Assembly: GCA_026003835.1 (NCBI GenBank)
Contig: BPHZ01000002.1
Span: 310,001-374,000, forward strand
Reading direction: 5' to 3'
DNA length: 64,000 nt
Origin: Herpetosiphonaceae bacterium
Lineage (GTDB): Bacteria; Chloroflexota; Chloroflexia; Chloroflexales; Herpetosiphonaceae
Shown here: positions 26,854 to 39,917 of the stretch, one piece after another
How positions within the stretch are numbered: position 1 is the stretch's first letter
How the letters are laid out: each line of letters opens with the position of its first letter
Made by a program: the position numbers and the translations under genes
The notes under the pieces: model-generated
Databases searched by the model: none
What the model was told of the DNA's origin: nothing
Seen by the model: the letters and a program-made list of their open reading frames with translations, nothing else

Positions 26854-29688
26854 TCAGGGCGTGACAGCGCAGCGAAAGCCAATCTCGCGGTCAGCATAGG
26901 TGGGGGCTGCAGGTTGACGCGTGAACGTACGCGCCTTTCCCTGGGTTTGTGCCCAGGAGCCGCCGCGGAAGACTCGTTCGCCGTCGGCTTGCAGATCCTC
27001 GCGGCCATCGTCCTGCTGATAGGGATAGGGCATAAAGAGCGAGCTTGTCCACTCCGAGACATTGCCGCCCATACCGTAGGTACCATTGAACTCCTCGGGG
27101 TACGCGTCGACGGGAACGGTATCGCCGATGCCGGTCTCGAACGCGTTCAGCCTGGAGGGATCGAACGTATTGCCCCATGGCCAGACCAACTTCTCCCCGG
27201 TTTCGCCATTCCAGGAGGCCGCTTTCTCCCATTCCGCTTCCGTCGGCAGTCGTTTGCCGGCCCAGGCGCAGTAGCTCTGCGCCTGATGCCAGTCGACATG
27301 GATCACGGGGAAGTTATCGAACTCGGACTGGACGGCGTAGCTTGGGTGGCGCTGCGAGGCTGTCGAGCGGGGCATCGTACAGGCTCCGGCCTCAACACAC
27401 CGGCGGTACTGAGCATTTGTCACCTCCGCGCGATCGATATAGAAGCTGGGAAGCGCAACGATATGCGCCTGATCCTCAATCCGATCGTTGCTGCCTAGAA
27501 TGAACTCGCCGCCGGGAATGAGCCTCATCTCCCCCTGCTCATCTTGACGGATCGGCTCCAGCTCCCCCGTCTGTGGTGGCGGGTCGGCGCTCCAGACTTT
27601 GATATTGTCGAAATGCACATGGGGCTCGACGGCGTCCTGATTTTCCAACATCAGCCCGATCATACCGAAGGTATAGGTGTCGTCGGAAAAGTGATCGAGG
27701 AGCCGATCATTTAAATAGATCGTGAAGGTATTGTCTAGAGCGTCGATGCGCAGATGGTTGATGCCATCCTGTCGCTTCACCAGCGTTGATTCCTGCCAGG
27801 GAATCAGGTCGGTCCACTGATTCTCCCCGTTCAGTAGCCGGACGCTGTAGCGGCCCTGGCGCGGATCGAGCAGCAGCGCATAGAAGTGGTACTGATCGCG
27901 CACCCGGAAGAGAACACCCTGCGCCAGGTTTCCGGCGAAGCTGTCGCTGTTATCCCAGAGATCAAGCTCTACTGTACCGTTGGCGTAGGCAAAGCCGGGA
28001 AGCGCCATCCAGCGTGTATCGTTGGGCTGGCTGAGCTTGAAATGGTAGAAGCCGGGAGCGTGGACGCCGCGAGAAAACACGTTATCGGCAAGCCGGTCTT
28101 CGAGTCGGCTCTTGCTCGTCCCCTGGCTAAAATCGTCCTCGAAGATCAGCGTGCCCTGTGGCTCAGGCGGCGGCGATGACGCCGCCGCAGCTTCGGGTGG
28201 CGCCGTCTGGCTGGACTCCGTCGGCTGGCTGGACTCCGTCGGCTGGCTGGGCTCTGCCGGCGTTGAGGCGGTGTCGAGATCGGCGCCGGTGATTGGGACG
28301 CTCACCAGGCGCTGATCAGGCCATAACCCAAAGACACGGCTCAGCGTGACCAGCAAAACCAGGACCGCTACGATTGGGATCGCCCAGACTGCCCGCCAGC
28401 GCGGCGTGGAGGCTGGGGAAGGATCCGCCTTCTCGTACCCCTCGACAGGGCCGGATATGCCGGGCGGTACCTGCTGGTCCATCGCTGCGGGCGAGGATTC
28501 CCCCGGGGAAGAAATGCCGGCCGGCGACGGCTGCCAACCTTTTTCGGCGTGCTCGCCGGTGGGGGCTCGATGAGTGATCGGGGACAGTTTGCCTGTCTGG
28601 TAGCCTTCTTTTGGCCCAGGATAAGCGGCGCTTGTCTGCTGCGGGCCTGCTTCTTTGGGCGCGGGCTCCGGCGCCGGCAGCGCTGCTAATCGCGCTTTCT
28701 CCTGCTCCTCTTGTGCCCGCTGAAGGAGCACGGCGGCGGCCTCGTAGTTCGGATCGTGTTCAGGGATCTTGGTGAGATGTTCAACAGCCTGGTCCCAGGA
28801 TCCCGTGTGAAATGCCTGCAGCCCCGCAATATAGAGGCCGGTAATATGTCTTGGGGCTTGACTCTGCTCGATCTCCAGGATCAGACGCTCTATTTCCTCA
28901 ACCATATCGCCGGCGCTCTGAAATCGATCATCAGGATCCTTGGCCAGCGCGCGCAGCAGGAGGGCCTCGATTGGCGTCGGAAGGTCGGGTTTGACGCTGC
29001 GCGGCGGCGGCGGCGGCTCGAAGGCGTGCTTGGAGAGCACGGCCATCGGCGTATCGGCGTCGAACGGCACATGGCCCGTCACCATTTCGTAGAGCACGAC
29101 GCCAGCAGAGTAGAGATCGGTGCGGGCGTCGACCGGCTGGCCGACTGCCTGTTCGGGGGCAATGTAGGCCGGAGTGCCAAGGACCAGACCGGGCAGGGTC
29201 AGCCGCTCACGATCATTGAGCATCTTAGCAATGCCAAAGTCGGAGAGAACAGGCCAGGTAGAGGAGAGCATCAGAACATTGGCGGGTTTGATATCCCGGT
29301 GAATGATACCGCGCTTGTGGGCATAGTCCAGCCCGCTAAGAATTCTGCTCATGATGCGCAGCGCCACCGCAGGGTCCATCGCAACCCCCAGCATATCGCT
29401 GAGCGTCTTGCCCCCTTCAATGTACTGCATGACAAGATAGAGGATCTCATCTTGCTCGCCGTAGTCGTAGATCGGCAGAATGTGGGGGTGCTGGAGCTGC
29501 GCAATCGCCCGCGCCTCGCGCTGGAAGCGGACCATAAACTGTGGATCCTGGGGGTGGAGCAGGACTTTGATCGCCACATAGCGATCGAGGGACGGCTGAT
29601 GCGCCTTGTAAATCGTTGACATCCCCCCACGCCGGATGATCTCGATGAGGTTGTACTGGCCCAGGCGCGTACCGATCAAATCTTTCAT
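26854..29688 (-). CDS. Membrane Ser/Thr kinase fused to LamG-like and FGE-sulfatase domains
   Basis: 944 residues. Cytoplasmic Hanks-type kinase 1-275: Gly loop IIRRGGMSTIYKAH, Lys41, catalytic HRDIKPAN (Asp132), DFG at 150-152, and APE as APEQ. A Pro/Gln-rich linker follows, then one membrane helix (WAIPIVAVLVLLVTLSRVFG, about 435-455). Outside are a LamG/DUF1080-like domain (LIFEDDFSQG to VHFDNIKVW) and a formylglycine-generating-enzyme-like domain (MRLIPGGEFILGSNDR, RLPTEAEWEKAA, GMGGNVSEWTSS, RGGSWAQTQ). A one-component transmembrane receptor kinase reading an extracellular ligand is the likely role. The outer FGE-like part may be a binding module and not an enzyme. Downstream is an LPRTG protein with the same LamG fold. 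Confidence 0.88.
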   Translation of the reverse strand: MKDLIGTRLGQYNLIEIIRRGGMSTIYKAHQPSLDRYVAIKVLLHPQDPQFMVRFQREARAIAQLQHPHILPIYDYGEQDEILYLVMQYIEGGKTLSDMLGVAMDPAVALRIMSRILSGLDYAHKRGIIHRDIKPANVLMLSSTWPVLSDFGIAKMLNDRERLTLPGLVLGTPAYIAPEQAVGQPVDARTDLYSAGVVLYEMVTGHVPFDADTPMAVLSKHAFEPPPPPRSVKPDLPTPIEALLLRALAKDPDDRFQSAGDMVEEIERLILEIEQSQAPRHITGLYIAGLQAFHTGSWDQAVEHLTKIPEHDPNYEAAAVLLQRAQEEQEKARLAALPAPEPAPKEAGPQQTSAAYPGPKEGYQTGKLSPITHRAPTGEHAEKGWQPSPAGISSPGESSPAAMDQQVPPGISGPVEGYEKADPSPASTPRWRAVWAIPIVAVLVLLVTLSRVFGLWPDQRLVSVPITGADLDTASTPAEPSQPTESSQPTESSQTAPPEAAAASSPPPEPQGTLIFEDDFSQGTSKSRLEDRLADNVFSRGVHAPGFYHFKLSQPNDTRWMALPGFAYANGTVELDLWDNSDSFAGNLAQGVLFRVRDQYHFYALLLDPRQGRYSVRLLNGENQWTDLIPWQESTLVKRQDGINHLRIDALDNTFTIYLNDRLLDHFSDDTYTFGMIGLMLENQDAVEPHVHFDNIKVWSADPPPQTGELEPIRQDEQGEMRLIPGGEFILGSNDRIEDQAHIVALPSFYIDRAEVTNAQYRRCVEAGACTMPRSTASQRHPSYAVQSEFDNFPVIHVDWHQAQSYCAWAGKRLPTEAEWEKAASWNGETGEKLVWPWGNTFDPSRLNAFETGIGDTVPVDAYPEEFNGTYGMGGNVSEWTSSLFMPYPYQQDDGREDLQADGERVFRGGSWAQTQGKARTFTRQPAAPTYADREIGFRCAVTP

Positions 29689-29918
29689 CGCAGCGCCTCC
29701 GCGGCTTCCAAATCTGGCAAGCCCGTTAACACATCTCTCAATTGATCGATCTGATTTTCGGCACGGGAGGGGAGGAGACGACGGGGGAGCATATGTCGGC
29801 GAAAGGGTGGGACCTCAGCCATGCCGTGGGTAGAACGGCATTGGATCGCACTTGGATCACAAAGAGATCACAAATGGACCACTTATAGATTAGGTCAATT
29901 ATAGCATCGGCAATCTTA

Positions 29919-29947
29919 TTGTCAACCAGGTTTGCACATGCTATAAT
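29919..29947 (+). promoter_or_regulatory. Strong sigma70 promoter of FHA regulator gene
   Basis: TTGTCA (29919-29924), 17 bases, TATAAT (29942-29947), about 30 bases before the ATG at 29978; the region is AT-rich against its surroundings. Confidence 0.75.
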
Positions 29948-29977
29948 ACACCACAGCCGCTCATTATTGAGGTGTGT

Positions 29978-30688
29978 ATGGGACGGACAACGCCAGCAGT
30001 GTTGACGTACCGGCGCGCCGACGGCACCCCAGAGCGCTTCTCACTTCAGCACGATGTCACAACACTTGGGCGCTCGCCTTCGTGCAGCGTCGTCATCCCC
30101 TTGCCAACGATTTCGCGCCTGCATGCCCGCGTTGAGCTTCAGTACGACCGCTATGTCCTCTTCGACGCCGGCAGCGCCAACGGTACATTCGTCAACGGCA
30201 AACGTATCGAGCAGGGCTACCAACTTAGCACCGGCGACACGATCTGGCTGGGAGATGAGCAGGCCTGCCTGCTCTTCAGCGATCCCGAGGAGACGCTGAC
30301 AATCCAGGCAGCGAGCCTGCCGCCCGCGCTGTTTATCGACGAGGACGCCCGCCATGTCGCCGTCTACGGCGTTGCGGTGCAGCTCAGCCCGCTGGAGTAC
30401 GATCTGCTGCTGCACCTGGCCCATCATCCCGGCACTGTCTGTACTCGCCAGGGCTGTTTCCTGGCGGTGTGGGGCCAGCCCTATGACCACGCGACCTGCG
30501 AGGATGCCCTGAACGCCTGTATCTCCAAGCTGCGCCGCAACCTGCGTGTTGCGGCAGAGTCTGCCGGGCGTGAGCCTCCGCCGATCAGAACGATTCAGCG
30601 CATCGGCTTTCGCCTCGATGCTGATGTTACCTTTGCAGCCGGACGTGAGCATACCGCATCGCTGACGCACAAGGCACGCGAAGCATAG
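29978..30688 (+). CDS. FHA-domain protein with winged-helix DNA-binding domain
   Basis: 236 residues from ATG 29978 (GAGG upstream; GTG 29972 possible). N-terminal FHA domain: VTTLGRSPSCSVVIPLPTIS, RLHARVE, GSANGTFVNGKRI, all with the phosphothreonine-binding Arg, Ser, His and Asn. C-terminal OmpR/PhoB-type winged helix (about 125-220): VQLSPLEYDLLLHLAHHPGT, ALNACISKLRRNL, IRTIQRIGFRLD. The protein should bind phosphothreonine partners and DNA. It is divergent from the Ser/Thr kinase gene 283 bases away, so the kinase or a kinase product is a natural partner. Own strong promoter at 29919-29947. Confidence 0.85.
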   Translation: MGRTTPAVLTYRRADGTPERFSLQHDVTTLGRSPSCSVVIPLPTISRLHARVELQYDRYVLFDAGSANGTFVNGKRIEQGYQLSTGDTIWLGDEQACLLFSDPEETLTIQAASLPPALFIDEDARHVAVYGVAVQLSPLEYDLLLHLAHHPGTVCTRQGCFLAVWGQPYDHATCEDALNACISKLRRNLRVAAESAGREPPPIRTIQRIGFRLDADVTFAAGREHTASLTHKAREA

Positions 30689-30867
30689 CAGATCGCCCGG
30701 TCATCCCGCTGCTTCCCAGCCGCGCCGGTCATCCCACAGACATCCCATCGACAGATGACGGACGCCTCCCTATCATTCACGCGGTTCGGTGTCTGCGCTA
30801 CCCTGAACATGGAGCGCAGTCCCACCGGCCAGATCTGGGGGGCCTCGAAGAATTGGAAGGAGCGTGG

Positions 30868-32052
30868 ATGGCTATGCCTGATCGCCCGGATGACGCTGCG
30901 GAGCGCGCACGTGATATGCTGAGAGAAACAGGGGTCGCCAGGGTGATGACGTCTACCAGTGTGGATAAGCACCCGACGGCCTTTTTCCATACCGGGCTGC
31001 CAATTCTCAGGGCAGCGCTCAGTCCCCAGATGATGAGCGCCACTCTGGCGCCGGTGCTGCAACCTTTATCGAGCAACGGCAGCGCGCCGATCATCAGCTA
31101 TGCGCAACTCCTGGCCTATAAGCAAGGCAACCGGGGCCTGATCCGCTACGAGCTTGCGGGAGCAGTGCGGGATGACTTGGTCGTCTTCGGCAAGCTCTAT
31201 CCGGACCCAGAGCGGGCCATGCGGGTGTACGACATCATGTGGCGGCTCTGGAACCAGGTCTTTGCCGGACAGCAGGAGATTGGCGTGCCCCAGCCGCTTG
31301 GCTGGATCCCAGAGCTGGCAATGCTGGTCTACGTTCCTACTGAGGGCGCGCTGCTCGGCGAGGCCGTGGTCGAGGCGCAGGCGCTGCGCTATATGCGCCT
31401 TGCCGGGACGTGGCTTGGTACCCTACACGCCAGCCAGCTGCCGCTGGATCGCCAGCTTAGGCTGCCGAGCGAGATCATGAATGCGCAGATGTGGGCCGAA
31501 GAGATCGCGCAATCCTATCCGGAGGGGGAGGAGGCCGCCCGGCGCATCGCGGCGTACCTGCAAGAGCAGGGACAGTCGATCCAGTTCGAGACAGAGGTGC
31601 CCATCCATAAAGATTTTCACTATGCCCACATCGTCGTCAACGGCGGCCTGCATGTGATCGATCTTGATGAGATGCGCCGGGGCGATCCAAACTTCGACCT
31701 CGCTCACTTCTGCGCGAACCTGCACCTGCTCTCCTATAGGAAAAAGAGTGCGCCCTACCAGTTCTCGGCGCTCCAAAACGCGTTTCTCGATGCCTATGCC
31801 CGCCGCACCGGCTGGATGTCCAACGAGCGTTTTGTCTACTTCTACGCCTACACATGTTTGAAGATCGCCAGGCAGATCTGCAGCAGGCGTGGGCCGCGCC
31901 CACGACCAGAGGGCGCTGAGCAGCGCGCGCAGACCCAGTTGATGCTGGACCAGGGGCTGGCAGCGCTGCCGCACGGAGCGCGTGGTAGGTTGGCGGGCAA
32001 ATTTGCCACGCAGATCATCGATCGGCGCGAGCAAAACGAAGGAGGCAGCTGA
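30868..32052 (+). CDS. APH-fold kinase-like protein (HKD variant)
   Basis: 394 residues from ATG 30868 with GGAAGGAG upstream. The N-lobe has LAYKQGNRGLIRYELAGAVR and VVFGKLYPDPERAMRVYDIM (candidate ATP Lys). The catalytic loop is HKDFHYAH where the family standard is HGD....N: the Asp is kept, the Asn is His. The metal site is LHVIDLDEMRRGDPNFDLAH. A phosphotransferase acting on a small molecule or glycan is inferred. It ends five bases before the glycosyltransferase start, so these are one operon. Confidence 0.75.
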   Translation: MAMPDRPDDAAERARDMLRETGVARVMTSTSVDKHPTAFFHTGLPILRAALSPQMMSATLAPVLQPLSSNGSAPIISYAQLLAYKQGNRGLIRYELAGAVRDDLVVFGKLYPDPERAMRVYDIMWRLWNQVFAGQQEIGVPQPLGWIPELAMLVYVPTEGALLGEAVVEAQALRYMRLAGTWLGTLHASQLPLDRQLRLPSEIMNAQMWAEEIAQSYPEGEEAARRIAAYLQEQGQSIQFETEVPIHKDFHYAHIVVNGGLHVIDLDEMRRGDPNFDLAHFCANLHLLSYRKKSAPYQFSALQNAFLDAYARRTGWMSNERFVYFYAYTCLKIARQICSRRGPRPRPEGAEQRAQTQLMLDQGLAALPHGARGRLAGKFATQIIDRREQNEGGS

Positions 32053-32056
32053 GCGT

Positions 32057-33328
32057 ATGGTGAGTGTTGGTCCGCAGATTGGCTACATTCTGCGCAGCTA
32101 CCCGCGTCTTTCACAAACGTTCATCCTGCATGAGATCCTTGCGCTAGAGCGGCTTGGGCTGCGGCTGCAGCTTTTCGCAAGCGTCAACCCGCGCGAACCC
32201 GTCGTGCAGCGGCAGGTCGCTGAGGTGCGCGCCCCGGTGCGTTACCTCGACGCGGCGCTGCGGCGGGGCAGGGCGGCGCTCGTCGCTGATCATCTGCGCG
32301 CGGCGGCGCCCCGCCGCTATCTGCGCACGCTACGCTCCCTCCTGCAGGCAGAGGCGATCGACGAGGGTTATAGGGCCGAATCGCGCTTCGCCTGCTTGCA
32401 CCAGGCCGTCTACCTTGCCCGGCTGATCCTGCAGGGCGGGGGTGCTATCCGCCATCTGCATGCGCACTTTGCCCACGATCCGACACTGATCGCGCTGTTG
32501 GTCCACAGGCTGACCGGGATCTCGTACAGCTTCACCGCACACGCCCGTGACCTCTACCAGATCCCGGTATCGGCGCTGATTGAGCGGGCCACAGCGGCGA
32601 CGGCAGTCATCACCTGCTGCGGCGCCAACCGCGACTACCTGTACGAGGTGCTGCCGCCGGCGCTCCACGAGAAAGTCTCGCTCATTCACCACGGGGTCAA
32701 TCTGCAGGGCTTCCAGCCGGCAGAGCGCAACGGCGCCTCAGAGCAGACACCACTGATTCTCTCTGTCGGCCGGCTGGTCAAGAAGAAAGGTTTCGCCGAT
32801 CTGTTGGAAGCGTGCGGCAGACTCAAGCAGACCGGGCGCCGCTTCCGCTGTGCAATCTATGGCGATGGGCCGCTGCACGCGGAGTTGCAGGCCACGATCG
32901 AGCGGCTTGGTTTGGGCGATGCTGTGATGCTGCCAGGGGCGGTGCCTCAACAAGAGCTTGTGCCGATCTTCCAGCAGGCCGATCTCTTCGCCCTGACGCC
33001 GTTCGTCACCGAGGACGGCGACCGCGACGGCGTGCCGAATGTCTTGGTGGAGGCGATGGCCTGTGGCTTGCCTGTGGTCAGCGCGGCGGTGGCGGGTATC
33101 CCTGAGCTTGTGCAGCATGGCTACAATGGCCTCCTCGCCGCGCCGCGCGACATCGAAAGCTTCGCCGCACACATGGCCGCGCTGCTTGATGATGCGCAGC
33201 GGCGCAGGCAGCTTGGCGCCGCTGCGCGGCGGACGGTCGTCGAGCATTTTGATCTGCAGCAGGCTACCCGGCGGCTCTCCGCGCTCTTCAGCCAGGCGCT
33301 GGGAGGCGGGTACGAGGTGAGTGGATGA
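32057..33328 (+). CDS. Group 1 glycosyltransferase (GT4-type)
   Basis: 423 residues; start ATG 32057 with GGAGG 11 nt upstream. N-terminal half: IGYILRSYPRLSQTFILHEI, LHAHFAHDPTLIALLVHRLT, SFTAHARDLYQ. C-terminal half: LILSVGRLVKKKGFADLLEA, CAIYGDGPLHAELQATIERL, ALTPFVTEDGDRDGVPNVLV, EAMACGLPVVSAAVAGIPEL, the GT4 donor site with E-x7-E. It is a retaining GT-B enzyme building a glycan or glycolipid. Its stop overlaps the next kinase-fold start by four bases (ATGA), so translation is coupled. Confidence 0.9.
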   Translation: MVSVGPQIGYILRSYPRLSQTFILHEILALERLGLRLQLFASVNPREPVVQRQVAEVRAPVRYLDAALRRGRAALVADHLRAAAPRRYLRTLRSLLQAEAIDEGYRAESRFACLHQAVYLARLILQGGGAIRHLHAHFAHDPTLIALLVHRLTGISYSFTAHARDLYQIPVSALIERATAATAVITCCGANRDYLYEVLPPALHEKVSLIHHGVNLQGFQPAERNGASEQTPLILSVGRLVKKKGFADLLEACGRLKQTGRRFRCAIYGDGPLHAELQATIERLGLGDAVMLPGAVPQQELVPIFQQADLFALTPFVTEDGDRDGVPNVLVEAMACGLPVVSAAVAGIPELVQHGYNGLLAAPRDIESFAAHMAALLDDAQRRRQLGAAARRTVVEHFDLQQATRRLSALFSQALGGGYEVSG

Positions 33329-34662
33329 AGAGTAATATCGATAGCGAGCTGCTCCAGGTGCGGGCGGCGCTGAACCCACGCATGATGGCGGGCTATCTCG
33401 CTGAGGCGATGGGCATGGCCGGCTTCCATCAAGCCTGCCGCATCCTGAATGTGAAATACGAGCCCGGCGAATATTGCACGATCCTCTACTCTCTGGGGAA
33501 GCAACCGCTCGTTGGCAGCCTCAGGTGGGATGGGGCAGTCAGAGACGGCGTCCCTGAAACGGCGCGGCTGATCGCCCCCCTGGGTATGCTGGTCTATCGT
33601 CTGGAGCACGACCCGGCGCTGCCGGGGCTGGAGGTCGCTCTCAAACCTGAGCTGATTGCCGGCGTGCTCGCGGAGGAGTTGCCGGAGTTGCGGGATAGCA
33701 CGCTGCGCGCGTTGCGCTGCAAGCCTACGGTGCTCCGCTATCGCCCGGGCCGTCGCTGTACGCTGCGCCTCGACCTGTGGCTGCGCGATGTGCGGAGCGG
33801 CGCAATCACCACCCGCACTCTTTTTGGCAAAGCCTATCACGATCTCGCCAAGGCGACGGCGGTGTACGACGAGATGCTGATGCTTGCCGGGTCTGCTCCG
33901 GTCCGTGATGGGCGGCTGCTGGTGGCGCGGCCGGTGGCGTTTCTGCGCGATCTGCGCATCGTGCTTCAGGGGCCGGTTGAGGGTACGCCGCTCGACGGTC
34001 TGCTTGAGGGCATGGCGCGAACCCCGACGGCGAGCGATCCGCGTGGCTGTGAAGGGGTCATCCGCTCGGCGCCGGCGCTGGCGGCGCTGCATACCGCCGG
34101 CCTCGCCACCTACCGCCAGCGTCCGATCGCCGATGAGCTGCGGCGCTTTAAGAAGCGTGCCGCACAGGCTGAGCAGGTCGAGCCAGTCATCGGCGCGCGG
34201 ATGGGAATACTGGCGGCGACTCTACCAGACTGGTTGGATCTGCTGCCGGAGTGGGGTGAAGAGCTTGGCCTGGTTCACGGCGACTGCAAGCCCAGCCAGT
34301 TTCTGGTCGGCCCCGCAGGGGTGGCTATGCTCGACTTCGACCACTGCGGGATGGCTGATCCGGCTACTGATGTCGGTACGTACCTGGCGACGCTGCGCCA
34401 GCTTGGTGCCTGGCAGTCGCTCGACCGGCGGCGTGCTGCAGGGGCTGCGGCGCGCGCTCGCCGTATGCGCGCGCTGGAGGAGCTGTTTCTCGAGGGCTAC
34501 TGCACGGCGAGCGCGCGCCGCCCGGAGTTTCGGCTGCGGGCGATCTGGTACGAGGCAGTGGCGCTGCTGCGGAAGGCCTTGCGCGCTTTCGCCCGTAACC
34601 CTCGCTCTGCTATGCCCGCGCTGCTTGTCGAGGAGGCATGGCGCTGTCTCGATGATTTGTAG
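33325..34662 (+). CDS. APH-fold kinase-like protein with double N-lobe motif
   Basis: 445 residues. Two Y-x-PG-x-x-C motifs (VKYEPGEYCTILYSLG and LRYRPGRRCTLRLDLWL), the second followed by RTLFGKAYHDLAKATAVYDE with the candidate ATP Lys. The catalytic loop VHGDCKPSQF keeps the Asp but has Gln for the metal-binding Asn; AMLDFDHCGMADPATDVGTY gives the metal Asp. The overall plan matches the proteins at 24708, 38413 and 39918. The start overlaps the glycosyltransferase stop. Substrate unknown. Confidence 0.75.
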   Translation: MKSNIDSELLQVRAALNPRMMAGYLAEAMGMAGFHQACRILNVKYEPGEYCTILYSLGKQPLVGSLRWDGAVRDGVPETARLIAPLGMLVYRLEHDPALPGLEVALKPELIAGVLAEELPELRDSTLRALRCKPTVLRYRPGRRCTLRLDLWLRDVRSGAITTRTLFGKAYHDLAKATAVYDEMLMLAGSAPVRDGRLLVARPVAFLRDLRIVLQGPVEGTPLDGLLEGMARTPTASDPRGCEGVIRSAPALAALHTAGLATYRQRPIADELRRFKKRAAQAEQVEPVIGARMGILAATLPDWLDLLPEWGEELGLVHGDCKPSQFLVGPAGVAMLDFDHCGMADPATDVGTYLATLRQLGAWQSLDRRRAAGAAARARRMRALEELFLEGYCTASARRPEFRLRAIWYEAVALLRKALRAFARNPRSAMPALLVEEAWRCLDDL

Positions 34663-34747
34663 CCTGTCGTTGATCATTTGTTGTTTATTGCCCGTACCCT
34701 CCCCAATCCGTGACGGATAAGGGTGACAAGAGGTAGAGGAGGCCCAG

Positions 34748-38412
<3,665 letters not shown>

Positions 38413-38437
<25 letters not shown>

Positions 38438-39867
38438 GCGAGCTGCGTGAGACGGCTGTTGTACAGGGGCTGCGGCGCTTGCTGGAGATCCCGGATTGGC
38501 TCAGGGCGGTTGGGGATGCGGAGCGTGTCCGTGATGCTCTGGCGCGCCGGATTCCAGAGTTCGCCGGCGGCGAGCTGGCGCTAGCGGAGTGCCGCGTCGA
38601 GCGGTGGCGGCTTAAGCGAGGTGAGGACGGCTGGATCGGGCTCTACGATCTGACGGTCGATGGGCCTGGCGATGGGCAGCGCCGCTCTGTGAAGCTGCGT
38701 GGGCAGCTTGTCCCGCCCGGCTTTGCCGAGCCTGCAGGCATGTCCAGGGGCGCGTTTGCCGCCGCTGACTGGCGCTGCTATATCCCGGAGCTGCGCCTTG
38801 AGCTTCAGCCCCAGCCTGAGGATGCGGCGCTGCCGGCGCTGCCTATGCTGACCGATCCGGAGCAGTCTCGCGAGCTGCTGGAGCAGAGTATTGCTGCTAA
38901 TCCCCGCTACAGTGACTTGCGCATCCGCTCCTGCCGGCCCAGGGTTGTGCGCTATAAGCCCGGCAGCCGCTGTACGATTGTCTACCACCTTGAGTATGCG
39001 CCTGAGTTTGCAGACCGCCGCTGGCCCGATCTGGTTGTCGCCAAGACCTATCACGGCGATAAGGGCCGGAATGCCTACAACGCCATGTTGGTGCTGTGGG
39101 GATCGCCGCTCGCCAAGAGCAGCGCCGTCTCGATTGCCGAGCCTCTGGCCTATCTGCCTGAGCTACGCGTGCTGATCCAGGGGCCGCTGCGCGAGGAGCG
39201 CACGCTTGAGAAGCAGATTAAAGAAACGTTTGCTGCGATGTCGCCCGAGGCGCTGGCGGATCTGCATACGATGATGCACAAGACTGCTGCCGGATTGGTG
39301 GCGCTTCACAACTGTGGGGTGCGCTATGGCGTGAGTCTGACCTGGGCCGATGAGCTGGCGGAGCTGCGTGAGCTTATCGAGCGGCTGGCGATCCCCGTGC
39401 CGCAGATCGCCGATGCTGCCGGGCCGCTGCTGGAACGCCTGATGCGGATCGCTGCCGAGACGCCTTCCGATCCGCTCTTGCCCTCACACCGTGCCTTCCG
39501 CCCGGCCCAGGTGCTGATCCATCAAGGCCGTATTTCGTTCATCGATTTCGATGGGTTCTGCCTGGCAGAACCGGCCCTTGATCTCTCGCGCTTCCTACGC
39601 AAGACGCGTGCGCTCGGTCTGGGTCGCCACGGCGCGCATCTGGAGGAGGAGGCGCTGCGTGAGCGGCTGGCGCAGACCGACGCGCTTTGTGAAACCTTCC
39701 TAAACTCGTACGAGGCGCTGGTGCCGATCTCACGGCAGCGTGTTGCAGTCTGGGAGGCGCTCGATCTGTTGACGATGGTGCTGTTCTGCTGGACCAAGAT
39801 TGAGCCCGATCGTGTTGAAACGAACCTGCTCCTGCTGGGGCGTCACCTGCATGGTATGGGGCTTTGA
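38413..39867 (+). CDS. APH-fold kinase-like protein, catalytic Asp missing
   Basis: 484 residues; ATG 38413 follows GAGGAGGAG and overlaps the exporter by 25 bases. Contains VVRYKPGSRCTIVYHLEY and VVAKTYHGDKGRNAYNAM (candidate ATP Lys). The catalytic loop is SHRAFRPAQV, so both the Gly and the Asp of HGD are changed and the Asn is Gln. The metal site ISFIDFDGFCLAEPALDLSR is retained. Same plan as the 24708 protein; both are candidate pseudokinases. An N-terminal segment of about 110 residues contains a weak first N-lobe copy (WRLKRGEDGWIGLYDLTVDG). Confidence 0.72.
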
Positions 39868-39917
39868 GCGCTGTGGCCGTTGATGTGTGATCCCAATCGA
39901 AGGATGGAGGGGCGTGG

